A stretch of DNA of 64,000 nucleotides from DATEOR01 sp036279015 (GCA_036279015.1 DASUJY010000023.1:19318-83317); one strand, 5' to 3'. Counted from the stretch's first letter, positions 16,888 through 25,495 are shown. Made by a program: numbers and translations. Notes: generated by a model from the letters alone, not told the origin.

Positions 16888-17706
16888 ATGAAGGGACTGA
16901 GGGGCCGGCGCCGAGATCCCCTGCTCGAGCTCGACGAGGTCGAGCGGCGACTGAAGCCGTTCGGACGCCGCTACCTGGGCGTACGCGAAATCCCGCTCGA
17001 CGCGCTCGTCGGGACAGACGGCCGCGCCAGCTCGTTCACCCGCGACTTCCGCCCGCTACACGCCTTCAGCCGCGACCGGCTGCGCTCGCTCGAGGCCGCG
17101 TTCGCCGACGGCGCCTTCCCGCCGATCGTGACGGTCAAGCTCGGTGAGACCTACTTCGTGATCGACGGTCACCACCGCGCGGCTCTCGCGCGGCGCGGAG
17201 GCGCGGAGATGATCGACGCAGACGTGACCGAGCTCATCGCGCGCGTCCCTCTCCCGGCCGGCGCCGACATGCTCGAAGTCGTCCTACGAGAGCTCGAGCG
17301 GATCTTCCTCGAGGACAGCGGGCTTGCCGAGGCGCGCCCCGGAGCCCGCGTCTCGGTCAGCCGCCCCGCGCACTATCTCGAGCTCTTGGAGAACGTCCAG
17401 GTGCACGGCTACCACATGATGCGAGGACGAGGACGCGTGCTCGAGAACGCGGAGATCGCGGCGGACTGGTACGACGCGATCTACACGCCGACGCTCGCCG
17501 CGATCGACCGCCTCCGCCTCGGCGACCTCTACCGGGACGCGCCACACGGGGATCTCTTCCTCCTTCTGCACCGGCACCGGCGGCACGCGTTCCCCTCGAC
17601 CGGCTGCCCGCATCTCGCCCAGACCGTCGTCTCGGTGATCGGCGACGGCAGGCGGCGGCGTCGCCGGTTGCGGTTGCCCGGGCGCGGGGACCGCTCGTCG
17701 GCCTAG
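16888..17706 (+). CDS. ParB-N-terminal-like domain protein
   Basis: A 272-residue protein. Residues 30-120 resemble the ParB/sulfiredoxin-like nucleotide-binding fold: VREIPLDALVGTD, then FPPIVTVKLGETYFVIDGHH followed by RAALARRGG. The rest is helical with no DNA-binding helix-turn-helix visible, so it is not a chromosome-partition ParB. The C-terminus is a very basic tail (RRRRRRLRLPGRG). Proteins with a lone ParB-like domain have been linked to transcription control and nuclease activity. Function unknown. Confidence 0.65.
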   Translation: MKGLRGRRRDPLLELDEVERRLKPFGRRYLGVREIPLDALVGTDGRASSFTRDFRPLHAFSRDRLRSLEAAFADGAFPPIVTVKLGETYFVIDGHHRAALARRGGAEMIDADVTELIARVPLPAGADMLEVVLRELERIFLEDSGLAEARPGARVSVSRPAHYLELLENVQVHGYHMMRGRGRVLENAEIAADWYDAIYTPTLAAIDRLRLGDLYRDAPHGDLFLLLHRHRRHAFPSTGCPHLAQTVVSVIGDGRRRRRRLRLPGRGDRSSA

Positions 17707-17896
17707 TGCGTGACGGCGGTGCTTGCGTACATCCGCATGCGGTCGGAAGCCGCGGGTGACTTCCGCTCACGGACCAAGCATGGCCACGGCGAAGAACGCT
17801 GCCGATGGGGCCACCCGGCGTCGTTCGTCTGAGGAAAACGCCAGCTCCAGCGGCGCTGCCCTTGTCGATCAGGCGCTCGGAAGAGGAGAAGTGCCT

Positions 17897-18286
17897 CTAA
17901 CGAGCCGTGTCCCAGAAGTCGTCGACCATCTCGATGTCGCCTTCGACATGCGGCCCGAAGATCAGCACCTCGAGTCCGTCGGGCCCGGCCTCGAACGAGC
18001 GAGCGACGCCAGGGCTGACTCGAACCGCATCGAGCGGTTCGAGGTCGAGAAGGTCGTCGTCGAGCTTCACGCGACCCGAGCCACTGAGGACGACGTAGAT
18101 CTCCTCCGCACTCTCGTGTCGGTGGGCGAATGCCTCTCGCTGGGAGGGCTTGACCGTCAGGAAGTTGAGTCCAGTCTGCTCCGTCCCGAGATCGGTGCGA
18201 GGAAAGCGGGCCTCTTGCATGTCCGACAAGCCGTGCTCTGCCGCGCTGTCGCTCACTGCACGGAGGTTGGTCTTGGCGTAGTTCAT
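17897..18286 (-). CDS. Single-domain cupin protein
   Basis: A 129-residue cupin. Motif 1 is HRHESAEEIYVVLSGSGRVKL (around residue 56), with His and Glu metal ligands; motif 2 is LDAVRVSPGVARSFEAGPDG. Small cupins serve as isomerases, dioxygenases or storage-like proteins, and the substrate cannot be predicted. Starts at ATG 18286 and diverges from the cupin-TPR gene at 18397, so the 110-base gap probably holds both promoters. The preceding 190 bases (17707-17896) hold nothing I can support. Confidence 0.85.
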   Translation of the reverse strand: MNYAKTNLRAVSDSAAEHGLSDMQEARFPRTDLGTEQTGLNFLTVKPSQREAFAHRHESAEEIYVVLSGSGRVKLDDDLLDLEPLDAVRVSPGVARSFEAGPDGLEVLIFGPHVEGDIEMVDDFWDTAR

Positions 18287-18396
18287 GGTGCTTTCGTAAC
18301 CGCGCAGCGACCCTTCGTAACGTAGTCGGACCGAGGTGCGGGAATCGCGCCCGTGCCCGCTACGATCTCACGAGACCGCCACCACGAGGAGATTCG

Positions 18397-19035
18397 ATGA
18401 GCGACAACCCGAAGTGGGAGGTCGCGCACCTCGACGACATCGAGCGGCGCGGCAGAGATATTCCGGTCCGCGAGCGTCTCGGGATCCACGCATTCGGAAT
18501 CAACGCGTACACGCCCGCCGACGACGGCACGCTGATCGGCGAGCACGACGAGACCGGGTCGGGGCAAGAGGAGCTGTACATCGTGCTCGACGGGAATGCG
18601 ACCTTCGAGCTCGACGGCGACACGGTCGAGGCGCCTGCAGGGACGTTGGTCTTCGTCGGGCCGGAGTCACGGCGGAGGGCGACCGGGGACGGAACCGTGC
18701 TCGCGGTCGGCGCCACCCCCGGCGAGGCCTACCAAGGGATCGACTGGGGTGAGGCGTGGTCATTCCACAGCGAGTCCATGAAGGCCTACGGCGAGAAGCG
18801 GTACGCCGATGCGCTCGAAGCTGTCCGCGGTGCCCTCGAGCGCATGCCGGACCACGCGGGCCTGAATTACAACTACGCCTGCTTCGCGACGCTTGCAGGC
18901 GAGACGGGCGACGAGACGTTCGTCCACCTCCGTCGGTCCGTAGAGCTGTTACCGCGATTCCGGGAAGACGCGCGCAGAGACGACGACTTCGCCGCCGTAC
19001 GCAACGACCCGCGGTTCCAGGAGGCTCTTCGCTAA
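18397..19035 (+). CDS. Cupin domain protein with C-terminal TPR-like helices
   Basis: A 212-residue two-part protein. Residues 40-110 form a cupin barrel (GQEELYIVLDGNATFELDGD, then VEAPAGTLVFVGPESRRRAT). Residues 125-210 are helical, with a TPR-like repeat (YADALEAVRGALERMPDHAG and LNYNYACFATLAG). The histidine ligands typical of metal cupins are poorly conserved here, so metal binding is doubtful. The pairing suggests a sensing or scaffold role. Well-spaced start ATG after GAGGAG. No operon partner. Confidence 0.8.
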   Translation: MSDNPKWEVAHLDDIERRGRDIPVRERLGIHAFGINAYTPADDGTLIGEHDETGSGQEELYIVLDGNATFELDGDTVEAPAGTLVFVGPESRRRATGDGTVLAVGATPGEAYQGIDWGEAWSFHSESMKAYGEKRYADALEAVRGALERMPDHAGLNYNYACFATLAGETGDETFVHLRRSVELLPRFREDARRDDDFAAVRNDPRFQEALR

Positions 19036-19110
19036 GGGCGGTCGTCTTGCATCGTCGCCCCGACCGCGTGTCGCCCGCGCTCCGCTGCGCCGACGCGCGT
19101 CCTGGAGGCG

Positions 19111-19572
19111 CTACCGGAGCGGGGATTCCTGTCCGCGTTCCGCCTCCGGCCGGGCGCCGAAGATGCGCCGCTCGCTCTCGTCGATCTGCACGTCGTTGAT
19201 GCTTGCTTCGCGGCGGCCCATGAGGCCGTTCTCGTCGAATTCCCAGAGTTCGTTGCCGTAGCTGCGCCACCATTGTCCGTTGCGGTCGTGGCTTTCGTAT
19301 TGAAAGCGCACCGCGATGCGGTTCGAGTCGAAGCACCAGAGGTTCTTGCGCAGCGCGTAGTCGAGCTCGCGCTCCCACTTCTGCGTCAAGAACGCGATGA
19401 TCTCGTCACGTCCGGTGACGAACAAATCGCGGTTTCGCCAGACCGAGTCGACGGTGTACGCCTGCGCGACCCTTTCCGGCTCGCGCGTGTTCCAGGCGTC
19501 CTCTGCGGCCTGCACCTTCTGCGCCGCGGTCTCCTGCGTGAACGGGGGCAGCGGAGGCTTGGCTTCGGTCAT
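19111..19572 (-). CDS. DUF1348/SnoaL-like (NTF2 fold) protein
   Basis: A 153-residue protein of the NTF2-like superfamily, DUF1348 type: QKVQAAEDAWNTREPERVAQ, then YTVDSVWRNRDLFVTGRDEI, FLTQKWERELDYALRKNLWC, and a C-terminal GLMGRREASINDVQIDESER. Proteins of this type form a cone-shaped cavity and are annotated only as hypothetical; some are induced under stress. It is followed 22 bases from its start, on the upstream side, by the YdeI-like gene on the same strand; the two may be co-transcribed. Confidence 0.85.
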   Translation of the reverse strand: MTEAKPPLPPFTQETAAQKVQAAEDAWNTREPERVAQAYTVDSVWRNRDLFVTGRDEIIAFLTQKWERELDYALRKNLWCFDSNRIAVRFQYESHDRNGQWWRSYGNELWEFDENGLMGRREASINDVQIDESERRIFGARPEAERGQESPLR

Positions 19573-19593
19573 CGAGATCCTTTCGTCGTAGTG

Positions 19594-19860
19594 CTATCGG
19601 CCGTTGTGCTCGCGGTGGCTGCAGCCCGCCCAGCAGCAGGGCCGACGCATGCCTTCCTCCAACTCCTCTCGGGTACGGCGAATGCGCCGTTCTCGGGTCG
19701 TTGCCTGCTTGGCGTCCTCGACCCAGCAGATGAACTCGTTGCGGGCCAAAGGCGTGATGTCGTTCCAGGCATCAAGTGCCGTCCGATTGGTGATCAGCGC
19801 ATGGCGCAAGTCCGACGGAAGCTTGTGCACGACCCCTCCAGGAACGCGCTGGCTTCTCAT
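19594..19860 (-). CDS. YdeI/OmpD-associated-like small protein
   Basis: An 88-residue protein whose core LPSDLRHALITNRTALDAWN and ARNEFICWVEDAKQATTRER continues into RRTREELEEGMRRPCCWAGC. This matches the bacteriocin-protection/YdeI-type C-terminal module found in many actinobacteria as a stand-alone gene. The two adjacent cysteines plus a third (PCCWAGC) followed by His suggest metal binding. Function unknown. It lies just upstream of the DUF1348 gene on the same strand. Confidence 0.8.
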   Translation of the reverse strand: MRSQRVPGGVVHKLPSDLRHALITNRTALDAWNDITPLARNEFICWVEDAKQATTRERRIRRTREELEEGMRRPCCWAGCSHREHNGR

Positions 19861-19930
19861 AGCGGGAGCGTAGCGACGCCTCGACAGCGCGTGTCTTACG
19901 GCCCCGGGGAATGCCTGCGCGAAGGTGCGG

Positions 19931-20239
19931 CTACGGGATCCGCGGGTCTCCCTGCACGGAAGCTCGTTTGCGCTCGTCAGGTGTGAGATCGGCGGCGCGG
20001 ACGGGCGTCACGATCGTCCAATGCTCACCGACGGGGCATCGCTGGAACCTCCACAAGCCAAGACGGATCGCTTTCACTGACACGCCGGGAATCCATACCG
20101 TCGTGAACACGTGGCCGGCGCGACAGCGCACCACGGTGCTCGCGCCGAAGAGGAAGCCGCGCCGCCGTGCCACCAACGCGGCTTCGGCGAGCGTCAGACC
20201 GGCGGCGAGCCGAAGCGCTCGTCGACGTCCGAGACTCAC
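19931..20239 (-). CDS. Small membrane-associated protein, third gene of an ArsR operon
   Basis: A 102-residue product. A short hydrophobic segment (LRLAAGLTLAEAALVARRRG) is followed by VVRCRAGHVFTTVWIPGVSV and FQRCPVGEHWTIVTPV, where the paired Cys-x-x-Gly-His motifs suggest a zinc-binding fold. GTG 20239 is chosen because AGGAG lies 7-8 bases upstream and because it starts directly after the stop of the preceding gene (20242). A longer frame to 20344 would overlap that gene. Function unknown. Confidence 0.65.
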   Translation of the reverse strand: MSLGRRRALRLAAGLTLAEAALVARRRGFLFGASTVVRCRAGHVFTTVWIPGVSVKAIRLGLWRFQRCPVGEHWTIVTPVRAADLTPDERKRASVQGDPRIP

Positions 20240-20241
20240 CG

Positions 20242-20460
20242 TTACGCTCCTGCGCCGGTGCTGTCGCCACGAACGCGGCGCGGCCGCACGCGCCGGTAGA
20301 GCAAGAAGAGCAACGGCCATTCCTGCGAGGAAAGCACCGACCATGTCAACGCCTTCCGAAGCGGCAGGCCGCGTCCGCGCGCGTCGCGGAAGACCCAGCC
20401 CGCCGTGAACGAGACAACGACCAAGGCCACCAGCAGCACTGCGAGTGGAATCCCATTCAT
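20242..20460 (-). CDS. Small two-segment membrane protein, second gene of an ArsR operon
   Basis: A 72-residue protein with one clear transmembrane helix (LAVLLVALVVVSFTAGWVF), a basic loop, and a weaker hydrophobic segment (EWPLLFLLYRR). It lies 16 bases after the ArsR gene and ends 2 bases before the next start, so it belongs to the same transcript. Size and setting recall small membrane proteins controlled by autorepressors of the SdpR type, but the sequence is not recognisably SdpI. Confidence 0.65.
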   Translation of the reverse strand: MNGIPLAVLLVALVVVSFTAGWVFRDARGRGLPLRKALTWSVLSSQEWPLLFLLYRRVRPRRVRGDSTGAGA

Positions 20461-20476
20461 GTCATTGGTCCGGTGG

Positions 20477-20797
20477 TCAGCGAGTTGCGGTGGCAGTGCG
20501 CGGCTTGGCCGGTCGCGGTGTGGCAGTGGTCTTGTTGATACCGGCCATCTCCGCGAGCTCGGTGGCGATATCGGCCAGCACAGACGTCGTCAGCGAATAG
20601 ACGAGCTGCTGGCCGCGGCGCGTCGCCGTGACCAGCCCGGCAGAGGCGAGCACCCCAAGGTGACGCGAGATGGACGGCCACGACATCTCGAACTGCTCTG
20701 CGATCGCACCCGCAGGAAGGTCGCCGTCGCGCAGCAGCCTCAGGATCTGCCGCCGCGTCGGATCGGCGAGTGCCCGGTAGCCGTCGATGCCCGTCAT
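20477..20797 (-). CDS. ArsR-family autorepressor
   Basis: A 106-residue winged-helix regulator: YRALADPTRRQILRLLRDGD, helix-turn-helix LPAGAIAEQFEMSWPSISRH followed by LGVLASAGLVTATRRGQQLVYSL. The domain order matches the SdpR-like autorepressor group, without metal-site cysteines. First gene of a three-gene minus-strand operon with two small membrane-associated proteins. A short inverted repeat, TTAGC and GCTAA separated by 6 bases (20809-20824), lies just upstream of the start and may be its operator. Confidence 0.88.
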   Translation of the reverse strand: MTGIDGYRALADPTRRQILRLLRDGDLPAGAIAEQFEMSWPSISRHLGVLASAGLVTATRRGQQLVYSLTTSVLADIATELAEMAGINKTTATPRPAKPRTATATR

Positions 20798-20897
20798 CCT
20801 TTAGAAGATTAGCACAGCAGCTAAATACTTCGTGTTGCGAGGACACGTTCCCCGTCCTCTCAGGCGAGTGCGCGCCGGCTCGATTGCCTTGGGCGTA

Positions 20898-20923
20898 GAC
20901 TTTTCAGTCTGCGCTGAACAGTC
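20898..20923. promoter_or_regulatory. Near-perfect 26-bp palindrome upstream of an ArsR regulator
   Basis: GACTTTTCAG (20898-20907) and CTGAACAGTC (20914-20923) are inverted repeats with nine of ten positions paired and a 6-base spacer, ending 18 bases before ATG 20942. The spacing and arm length are those of a dimeric winged-helix operator. The core TTCAG/CTGAA resembles the arm sequence of the palindrome at 14610. Autoregulation by the downstream gene product is inferred. Confidence 0.55.
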
Positions 20924-20941
20924 GCTGCGCTAGGATGGGGC

Positions 20942-21631
20942 ATGATCGCCGACGCAGACATCGCCGCCGTCGGCGCGGCCCTCGCCGACCCGAGCCGGTC
21001 GGCGATGCTGCTTGCACTGGTCGGTGGTGACGACATTTCCGCCGGAGAGCTCGCGAGGATCGCGGGTAGGTCGCCGTCGGGCGCGAGCGCGCATCTACGC
21101 ACGCTCTGCGACACCGGGCTCGTCGTCGCCGAGGAGAGCGGACGCAACCGCTTCTTCCGGCTCGCTGGGCCGGACGTCGCGGAAGCGCTCGAGGTCCTCG
21201 CGCGGGTCGCACCGGCGAGGAAGCCGACGAGCCTGCGCCAGTCGGAGGCGGCACGCGCGCTGAAGCGTGCGCGCACCTGCTACGACCACCTCGCCGGCGA
21301 GCTCGGGGTCGCCGTCACCGAGGCGCTCGTAGCCAACGAGCTGCTCCGCGGAGGCGACGACTGCTTCCACGTCACCGACACCGGGCGCACCTGGCTGGGC
21401 GAGCTCGGGATCGCGATCGACCAGCTCGAACGGAGACGCCGCAGCTTCGCGCGCGCCTGCCTCGACTGGACGGAGCGGCGCCCGCACCTCGCCGGCGCGC
21501 TCGGCGCCGCCGTCGCGGACGTCTTCTTCGCCCGCGGCTGGGTGCGACGACTCCCCGGCGGACGCGCTGTCGCCCTCAGCCCGGCCGGCCGGGCCTGGCT
21601 GCTGCGCGAACTCGGCCTCTGCACGGTCTGA
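20942..21631 (+). CDS. ArsR-family regulator with C-terminal extension
   Basis: A 229-residue protein. Residues 1-80 are an ArsR winged helix (AALADPSRSAMLLALVGGDD, SAGELARIAGRSPSGASAHL, LVVAEESGRNRFFRL). Residues 100-229 form a second all-helical domain containing RARTCYDHLAGELGVAVTEA and a C-terminal LSPAGRAWLLRELG that itself resembles a winged-helix strand. This longer architecture is common in actinobacteria and proteobacteria, and the domain may sense a ligand. A palindrome upstream suggests autoregulation. Monocistronic as far as visible. Confidence 0.88.
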   Translation: MIADADIAAVGAALADPSRSAMLLALVGGDDISAGELARIAGRSPSGASAHLRTLCDTGLVVAEESGRNRFFRLAGPDVAEALEVLARVAPARKPTSLRQSEAARALKRARTCYDHLAGELGVAVTEALVANELLRGGDDCFHVTDTGRTWLGELGIAIDQLERRRRSFARACLDWTERRPHLAGALGAAVADVFFARGWVRRLPGGRAVALSPAGRAWLLRELGLCTV

Positions 21632-21710
21632 CGGGCAGGTCAGTCCGTAGTCGCCCGGACGTCGATCCCGTCGACGATCGGGCTTGCGACGGTCGATCAC
21701 GACATACAAG

Positions 21711-22205
21711 CTAGGGCAGGTCGCGCTGATACCACGTGCCTGACTTACCGCCAATGTGAGCCGGGTCGGCCGGGCCGACAGAGACGAACCCGGCTTTCGT
21801 CAGCACCTTCCGGGACGCGGCGTTCTGGTGCGCGGCAGCCGCCCGTAGGGTGCGCAGACCGTGCTGGGCCGACGCCAACCGGCACAGCTCACGGACGGCC
21901 GCGGTCGCCACGCCACGGCCAGCAACATGCTGCGCAACCCGGTAGCCGAGTACTGCAGTGTGGTCTTCGATACCGACCAGATTGAACCTGCCGAGTACCG
22001 AGCCATCCTCGGCCACGAGCACGTAGAAGGCGCAAGTCCCAGCCTCCTGTTCGGCCAGCGATGCGTCAAACCGGTCGGTGAACCGGTCGAAGTAGTCATC
22101 GCCACGGTCGGAGATCGAGGCAGCGAAGTAAGCGCGGTTCGCCAGCTCGAAAGCCAGGACCGCCGGGGCATGATCGGCTTGCAACCGCTCCAGCTCGGGC
22201 ATCAT
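21711..22205 (-). CDS. GNAT-family N-acetyltransferase
   Basis: A 164-residue acetyltransferase of the RimJ/RimL-like GNAT type. LAFELANRAYFAASISDRGD is the N-terminal helix region. VLGRFNLVGIEDHTAVLGYR precedes the acetyl-CoA site VAGRGVATAAVRELC, and QNAASRKVLTKAGFVSVG is the conserved end of the fold. Acts on an amino group of an unknown protein or small molecule. ATG 22205 is the likely start (ATG 22202 adjacent); the frame is open further upstream through a decayed gene. Confidence 0.85.
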   Translation of the reverse strand: MMPELERLQADHAPAVLAFELANRAYFAASISDRGDDYFDRFTDRFDASLAEQEAGTCAFYVLVAEDGSVLGRFNLVGIEDHTAVLGYRVAQHVAGRGVATAAVRELCRLASAQHGLRTLRAAAAHQNAASRKVLTKAGFVSVGPADPAHIGGKSGTWYQRDLP

Positions 22206-22240
22206 CCGGAGCCTGACGTGAAGGGCAGGATCGGCGGCAT

Positions 22241-22618
22241 CTACGGGCGACGTTCCGGGATCTTCGGCTCCGGCGCGTGGGAGAGCCACGTAGGCGCTCC
22301 GAGCGCGAGCACGCGACGCTGTCCCTCGGTCGTGCCGCTGCCGAGCTCGTGGAACGAGGTGCCCACGTCCCCTCCGAGAACGTTCTTGCCGGCGTCGGTC
22401 TCGACGACGACCACCTGATGCCAGTCCGTGTGCCCCGGCGCGGGCAGTAGGCGGATTCCCGGTAGCAGCTCCACCTCGCCCTCGTGCTCGACATACGTCG
22501 CGCCGTCGAAGTCGACCCATTCTCGGATCGTGTAGTCGTCGAGCGAACGCGCGTCGGCAAGCTCGCGTGCCTGAACGTGGATAGGCACGCCCGGGAAGAG
22601 GCGGTTCGTCGAGTCATC
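22241..22618 (-). pseudogene. C-terminal half of a metallo-beta-lactamase-fold hydrolase
   Basis: The minus-strand frame carries NRLFPGVPIHVQARELADAR, REWVDFDGATYVEHEGEVEL, LPGIRLLPAPGHTDWHQVVV and GGDVGTSFHEL up to the stop at 22241. These are the second half of an MBL-fold hydrolase. The first half, including the essential HxHxDH motif, is missing: upstream of about 22618 the frame turns into unrelated sequence. It is a truncated relic. The remaining His of PGHTDWH and Asp of GGDV are metal ligands of the intact family. Confidence 0.75.
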
Positions 22619-22739
22619 GGTCTTCGTCGGAGAAGAGGGGAACGTTCCACTCGTGCTCCCATCGCCGTAGGCGTGCGTCCGGGCGACCCTGCGCAAACTG
22701 ACAGGCCGCGAGGCCGCGCTGCATGCAGAAAAAGCGATA

Positions 22740-23309
22740 GTGCTTAACATCGAGACAATGCTTCCCGAGGGCGTGCACCACTGGACCGCGACGCATCCCG
22801 AGTGGGAAGGCCCGGTGTCGGCGTACGCAATCGACGACGGCGAGCGAGTGATCCTCATTGACCCGATCGCTGTTCCGGACGACGTGCGCGCGCTGTTCGG
22901 GGCGCGCGAGGTGCTCACGGTACTCACCTCCACGTGGCACGAGCGCGACGCCGCATCGCTCGGCTTTCCGGTGTGGGCCCCGGCGCCCGATCGCCCGGAG
23001 GACCAGCTCGTCCCGGCGACGCGCTACGCGATCGGCGACTCGCTGTTCGGGATGGACGCGTATCCCGGCCGTGAAGGCCAGCTCGACCTCGTGCTCTGGA
23101 GCGAGCAGATTCATGCGGTGATCGCCGGCGACACTTTGATCGACCTCGGCAACGGGCTCGAGATCCGCGCGAGCTGGCTTCCGGAAGGGGTCACGGTCGA
23201 GCAGGTGGCGGCGGGGCTGAGGCCGCTGCTCGACAAGCCCGTGGAGATAGTGCTGCCAACGCACGGCGAGCCCACCGACCGCGCGGCTCTCGAACGCGCC
23301 CTCACCTGA
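22740..23309 (+). CDS. Metallo-beta-lactamase-like fold protein with reduced metal site
   Basis: A 189-residue protein with the alpha/beta-lactamase fold features VSAYAIDDGERVILIDPIAV, VLTSTWHERDA, VIAGDTLIDLG and VLPTHGEPT. The usual HxHxDH motif is reduced to xxWHERDA, keeping one His and the Asp, so the metal centre is incomplete or different. This variant is seen in a family of actinobacterial MBL-like proteins. GTG 22740 or ATG 22758 could be the start. It lies divergent to the MBL relic at 22241; whether the two are related copies is unclear. Confidence 0.7.
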   Translation: MLNIETMLPEGVHHWTATHPEWEGPVSAYAIDDGERVILIDPIAVPDDVRALFGAREVLTVLTSTWHERDAASLGFPVWAPAPDRPEDQLVPATRYAIGDSLFGMDAYPGREGQLDLVLWSEQIHAVIAGDTLIDLGNGLEIRASWLPEGVTVEQVAAGLRPLLDKPVEIVLPTHGEPTDRAALERALT

Positions 23310-23474
23310 TCCGCAGACAGCAAGTCGGCCCGTTCGACCGCTGAACCTTCGCGCGGGCGGCGAGATGATCGGCGCGCAGATCGTGGACACCAAGGCCACC
23401 GAATTCATCCAAGAGCTCGTCCATCTGCGAGAGGCTACGCCGAGCTCACTCAAATCGACACGGGGAGGCGGACG

Positions 23475-24392
23475 ATGAAGGCGATCGTGGCGACGGACGA
23501 GGCTGCGGGGACGGCCGGGATGACGCTGGCGGAGCAGCCCGAGCCGCAGGCGGCGATAAACGACGTCGTCGTTCAAATTCATGCGTCGGGATTCGTCCCG
23601 ACCGAGATGGCGTGGCCCTCGACCTGGACAGATCGCCGCGGCCGTGACCGAACACCGTCGATCCCTGGGCACGAGCTGGCCGGAGTGGTCACCGCCCTCG
23701 GCTATGGCACGACGGGACTCTCGGTGGGACAGCGCGTGCTCGGCCTCACCGACTGGACTCGCGACGGCACCCTCGCCGAGTACGCGGCCGTCGAGGCACG
23801 CAACCTCGCGCCCTTGCCGGGCGACGTCGACTTCACGGTGGGCGCGAGCCTGCCGATCTCGGGCCTCACTGCGTGGCAGGGACTCTTCCAGCACGGCCGC
23901 CTTCAGGCGGGGCAGAGCGTCCTCGCGCACGGCGCGGCCGGCGCAGTCGGGTCGACGGTGACGCAGCTCGCACGTGAGGCCGGCGCCTACGTCATCGGCA
24001 CCGGACGCGCTGCCGACCGTCAGACGGCGCTCGACTTCGGCGCGCAGGAGTTCGTCGACCTCGAGAACGACGCCCTGGAGGGCGTCGGCGGCGTCGACCT
24101 GGTTTTCGATGTCATCGGCGGCGACATCGGGAAGCGGTCGGCGGGTCTGGTCCGGGCCGGAGGAACAGTGGTGTCGGTCGTCGGACCGCCTGGGACGCGG
24201 CCCGCTGACGGCCTGGCGATCGACTTCGTCGTCGAGTCCGATCGTGTCCAACTGGGTGAGGTTGTCCAGCGGGTGCGGGACGGACGGCTGCGGACGAACA
24301 TCGGAAACGTCGCGACCCTCGACGAGGCCGTCGCGGCCCTCAACCCGACCGACCGGGTCACGGGAAAGACGATCATCCGCATTCGTCCGTAA
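23475..24392 (+). CDS. NADP-dependent quinone-type oxidoreductase (zinc-free MDR)
   Basis: A 305-residue medium-chain dehydrogenase/reductase. The N-terminal catalytic domain has PSIPGHELAGVVTALGYGTT. The Rossmann domain has HGAAGAVGSTVTQLAREAGA (about 156-175) and ends with VTGKTIIRIRP. There are no structural-zinc cysteines, as in quinone oxidoreductases and enoyl reductases. It would reduce quinones or alpha,beta-unsaturated carbonyls with NADPH, a detoxification role. ATG 23475 follows GGGGAGG. Monocistronic. The 165 bases before it hold no gene I can support. Confidence 0.92.
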   Translation: MKAIVATDEAAGTAGMTLAEQPEPQAAINDVVVQIHASGFVPTEMAWPSTWTDRRGRDRTPSIPGHELAGVVTALGYGTTGLSVGQRVLGLTDWTRDGTLAEYAAVEARNLAPLPGDVDFTVGASLPISGLTAWQGLFQHGRLQAGQSVLAHGAAGAVGSTVTQLAREAGAYVIGTGRAADRQTALDFGAQEFVDLENDALEGVGGVDLVFDVIGGDIGKRSAGLVRAGGTVVSVVGPPGTRPADGLAIDFVVESDRVQLGEVVQRVRDGRLRTNIGNVATLDEAVAALNPTDRVTGKTIIRIRP

Positions 24393-24520
24393 GGACGCGT
24401 CGACGGATGGTTCCGAACTCTTGTGGCTTCGGCGGGCTGGTGTTCGCACCACCTCGCACGCGTCGTCGTCGTCCGGGCGCCGGATCCCTCGAACGAGACC
24501 CTCCGGGACTCGCGCGAGGT

Positions 24521-25495
24521 CTAGGCGCCTGACGGCACCGCGGTCGCCCGTCCGCTTCCTGGTTCTGTCGCAAGGAAACGCTCGATCTCGGCCACGACAG
24601 TGTCTGGGTCGTCGAACCATGCGTTGTGGCCTGCCCCGGGAACTCGAACCAGGCGAAGGTTCGGATTCGTCGCGACGAGAGCCTCACCCTCCTCGGGCGA
24701 TCCGAAGGCGTCATGTTCGGGCCAGACGAGAAGCGTCGGCGTCGTCAACGCTCGCCAGCGCTCGCCGAGGATCAGCTTGCGTCGGTAGCCAAGTCGGCGC
24801 CAATCGGCGATACACGCGATCAAGCTGAGCATGCTGTCGACGTTTCGTCGCGTGTGCGCGACGTCGACGTCGAGCATCAAGTCGTCGACTCGCTCGGGAT
24901 GCTTGACGATGACCTGCCCCCAGAACTTCCGGCTCCCGTCGCGTGTCGCGTTCGAGAAGAGGTACCTGCCGAGCGGTTGGCCGATGAGCGGGAATCCGAT
25001 CGGGAGCATCGGGAGGGGAGGCCTTCGCGCGATCCCGAACGGCGCGCCGACGAGCACGAGGCGCGACACGCGGTCGGGAACGTCGAGCGCGAAGGCGACG
25101 GACAGGAACGCGCCAAGCGAGTTGGCGACCACGTCGAGGGTTGCGAGCTCGAGCACGTCCGCGACGTCCCGCAGAAATGTCCGGCCGTGGGCGAGCAGGT
25201 CGACCCCGCGGTAGTCGAACGGACTCGCCAGCCCGTGGCCCGGCCGGTCGACGGCGAAGACGCGGTGGTTCTTGGCCAGAGCCGTGAGGATCGGCACCAG
25301 CTCGTAGGCGCCGCCCAAGCCACCATGGACATAGAGAAGCGGCGACTCGCTGCCGAGCTCGAAGACCTGCGTCTCGCCCTGCGACCAGCGAATGCGGCGG
25401 ACACGAGTCTCGGGCGCGAACCGGGCGAGCAGTGCTGCCTGCGTCTTCTCGAGTTCCCGATCCAGCCCTGTCTCCACGAGAGCGAGGATGGCCAC
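24521..25495 (-). CDS. Alpha/beta-fold hydrolase
   Basis: A 324-residue hydrolase. The oxyanion region is LYVHGGLGGAYELV. The nucleophile elbow is VVANSLGAFLS, with Ser in a G-like N-S-L-G context around residue 124. The acid is in LLVWPEHDAFGSPEEGE and the catalytic His in VRVPGAGHNAWFDDP. The substrate is unknown: esterase, haloalkane dehalogenase-like and carbon-carbon hydrolases share this pattern. ATG 25495 is used. It lies 39 bases downstream of the LuxR-type regulator on the same strand, so the regulator may control or be co-transcribed with it. Confidence 0.9.
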   Translation of the reverse strand: MAILALVETGLDRELEKTQAALLARFAPETRVRRIRWSQGETQVFELGSESPLLYVHGGLGGAYELVPILTALAKNHRVFAVDRPGHGLASPFDYRGVDLLAHGRTFLRDVADVLELATLDVVANSLGAFLSVAFALDVPDRVSRLVLVGAPFGIARRPPLPMLPIGFPLIGQPLGRYLFSNATRDGSRKFWGQVIVKHPERVDDLMLDVDVAHTRRNVDSMLSLIACIADWRRLGYRRKLILGERWRALTTPTLLVWPEHDAFGSPEEGEALVATNPNLRLVRVPGAGHNAWFDDPDTVVAEIERFLATEPGSGRATAVPSGA

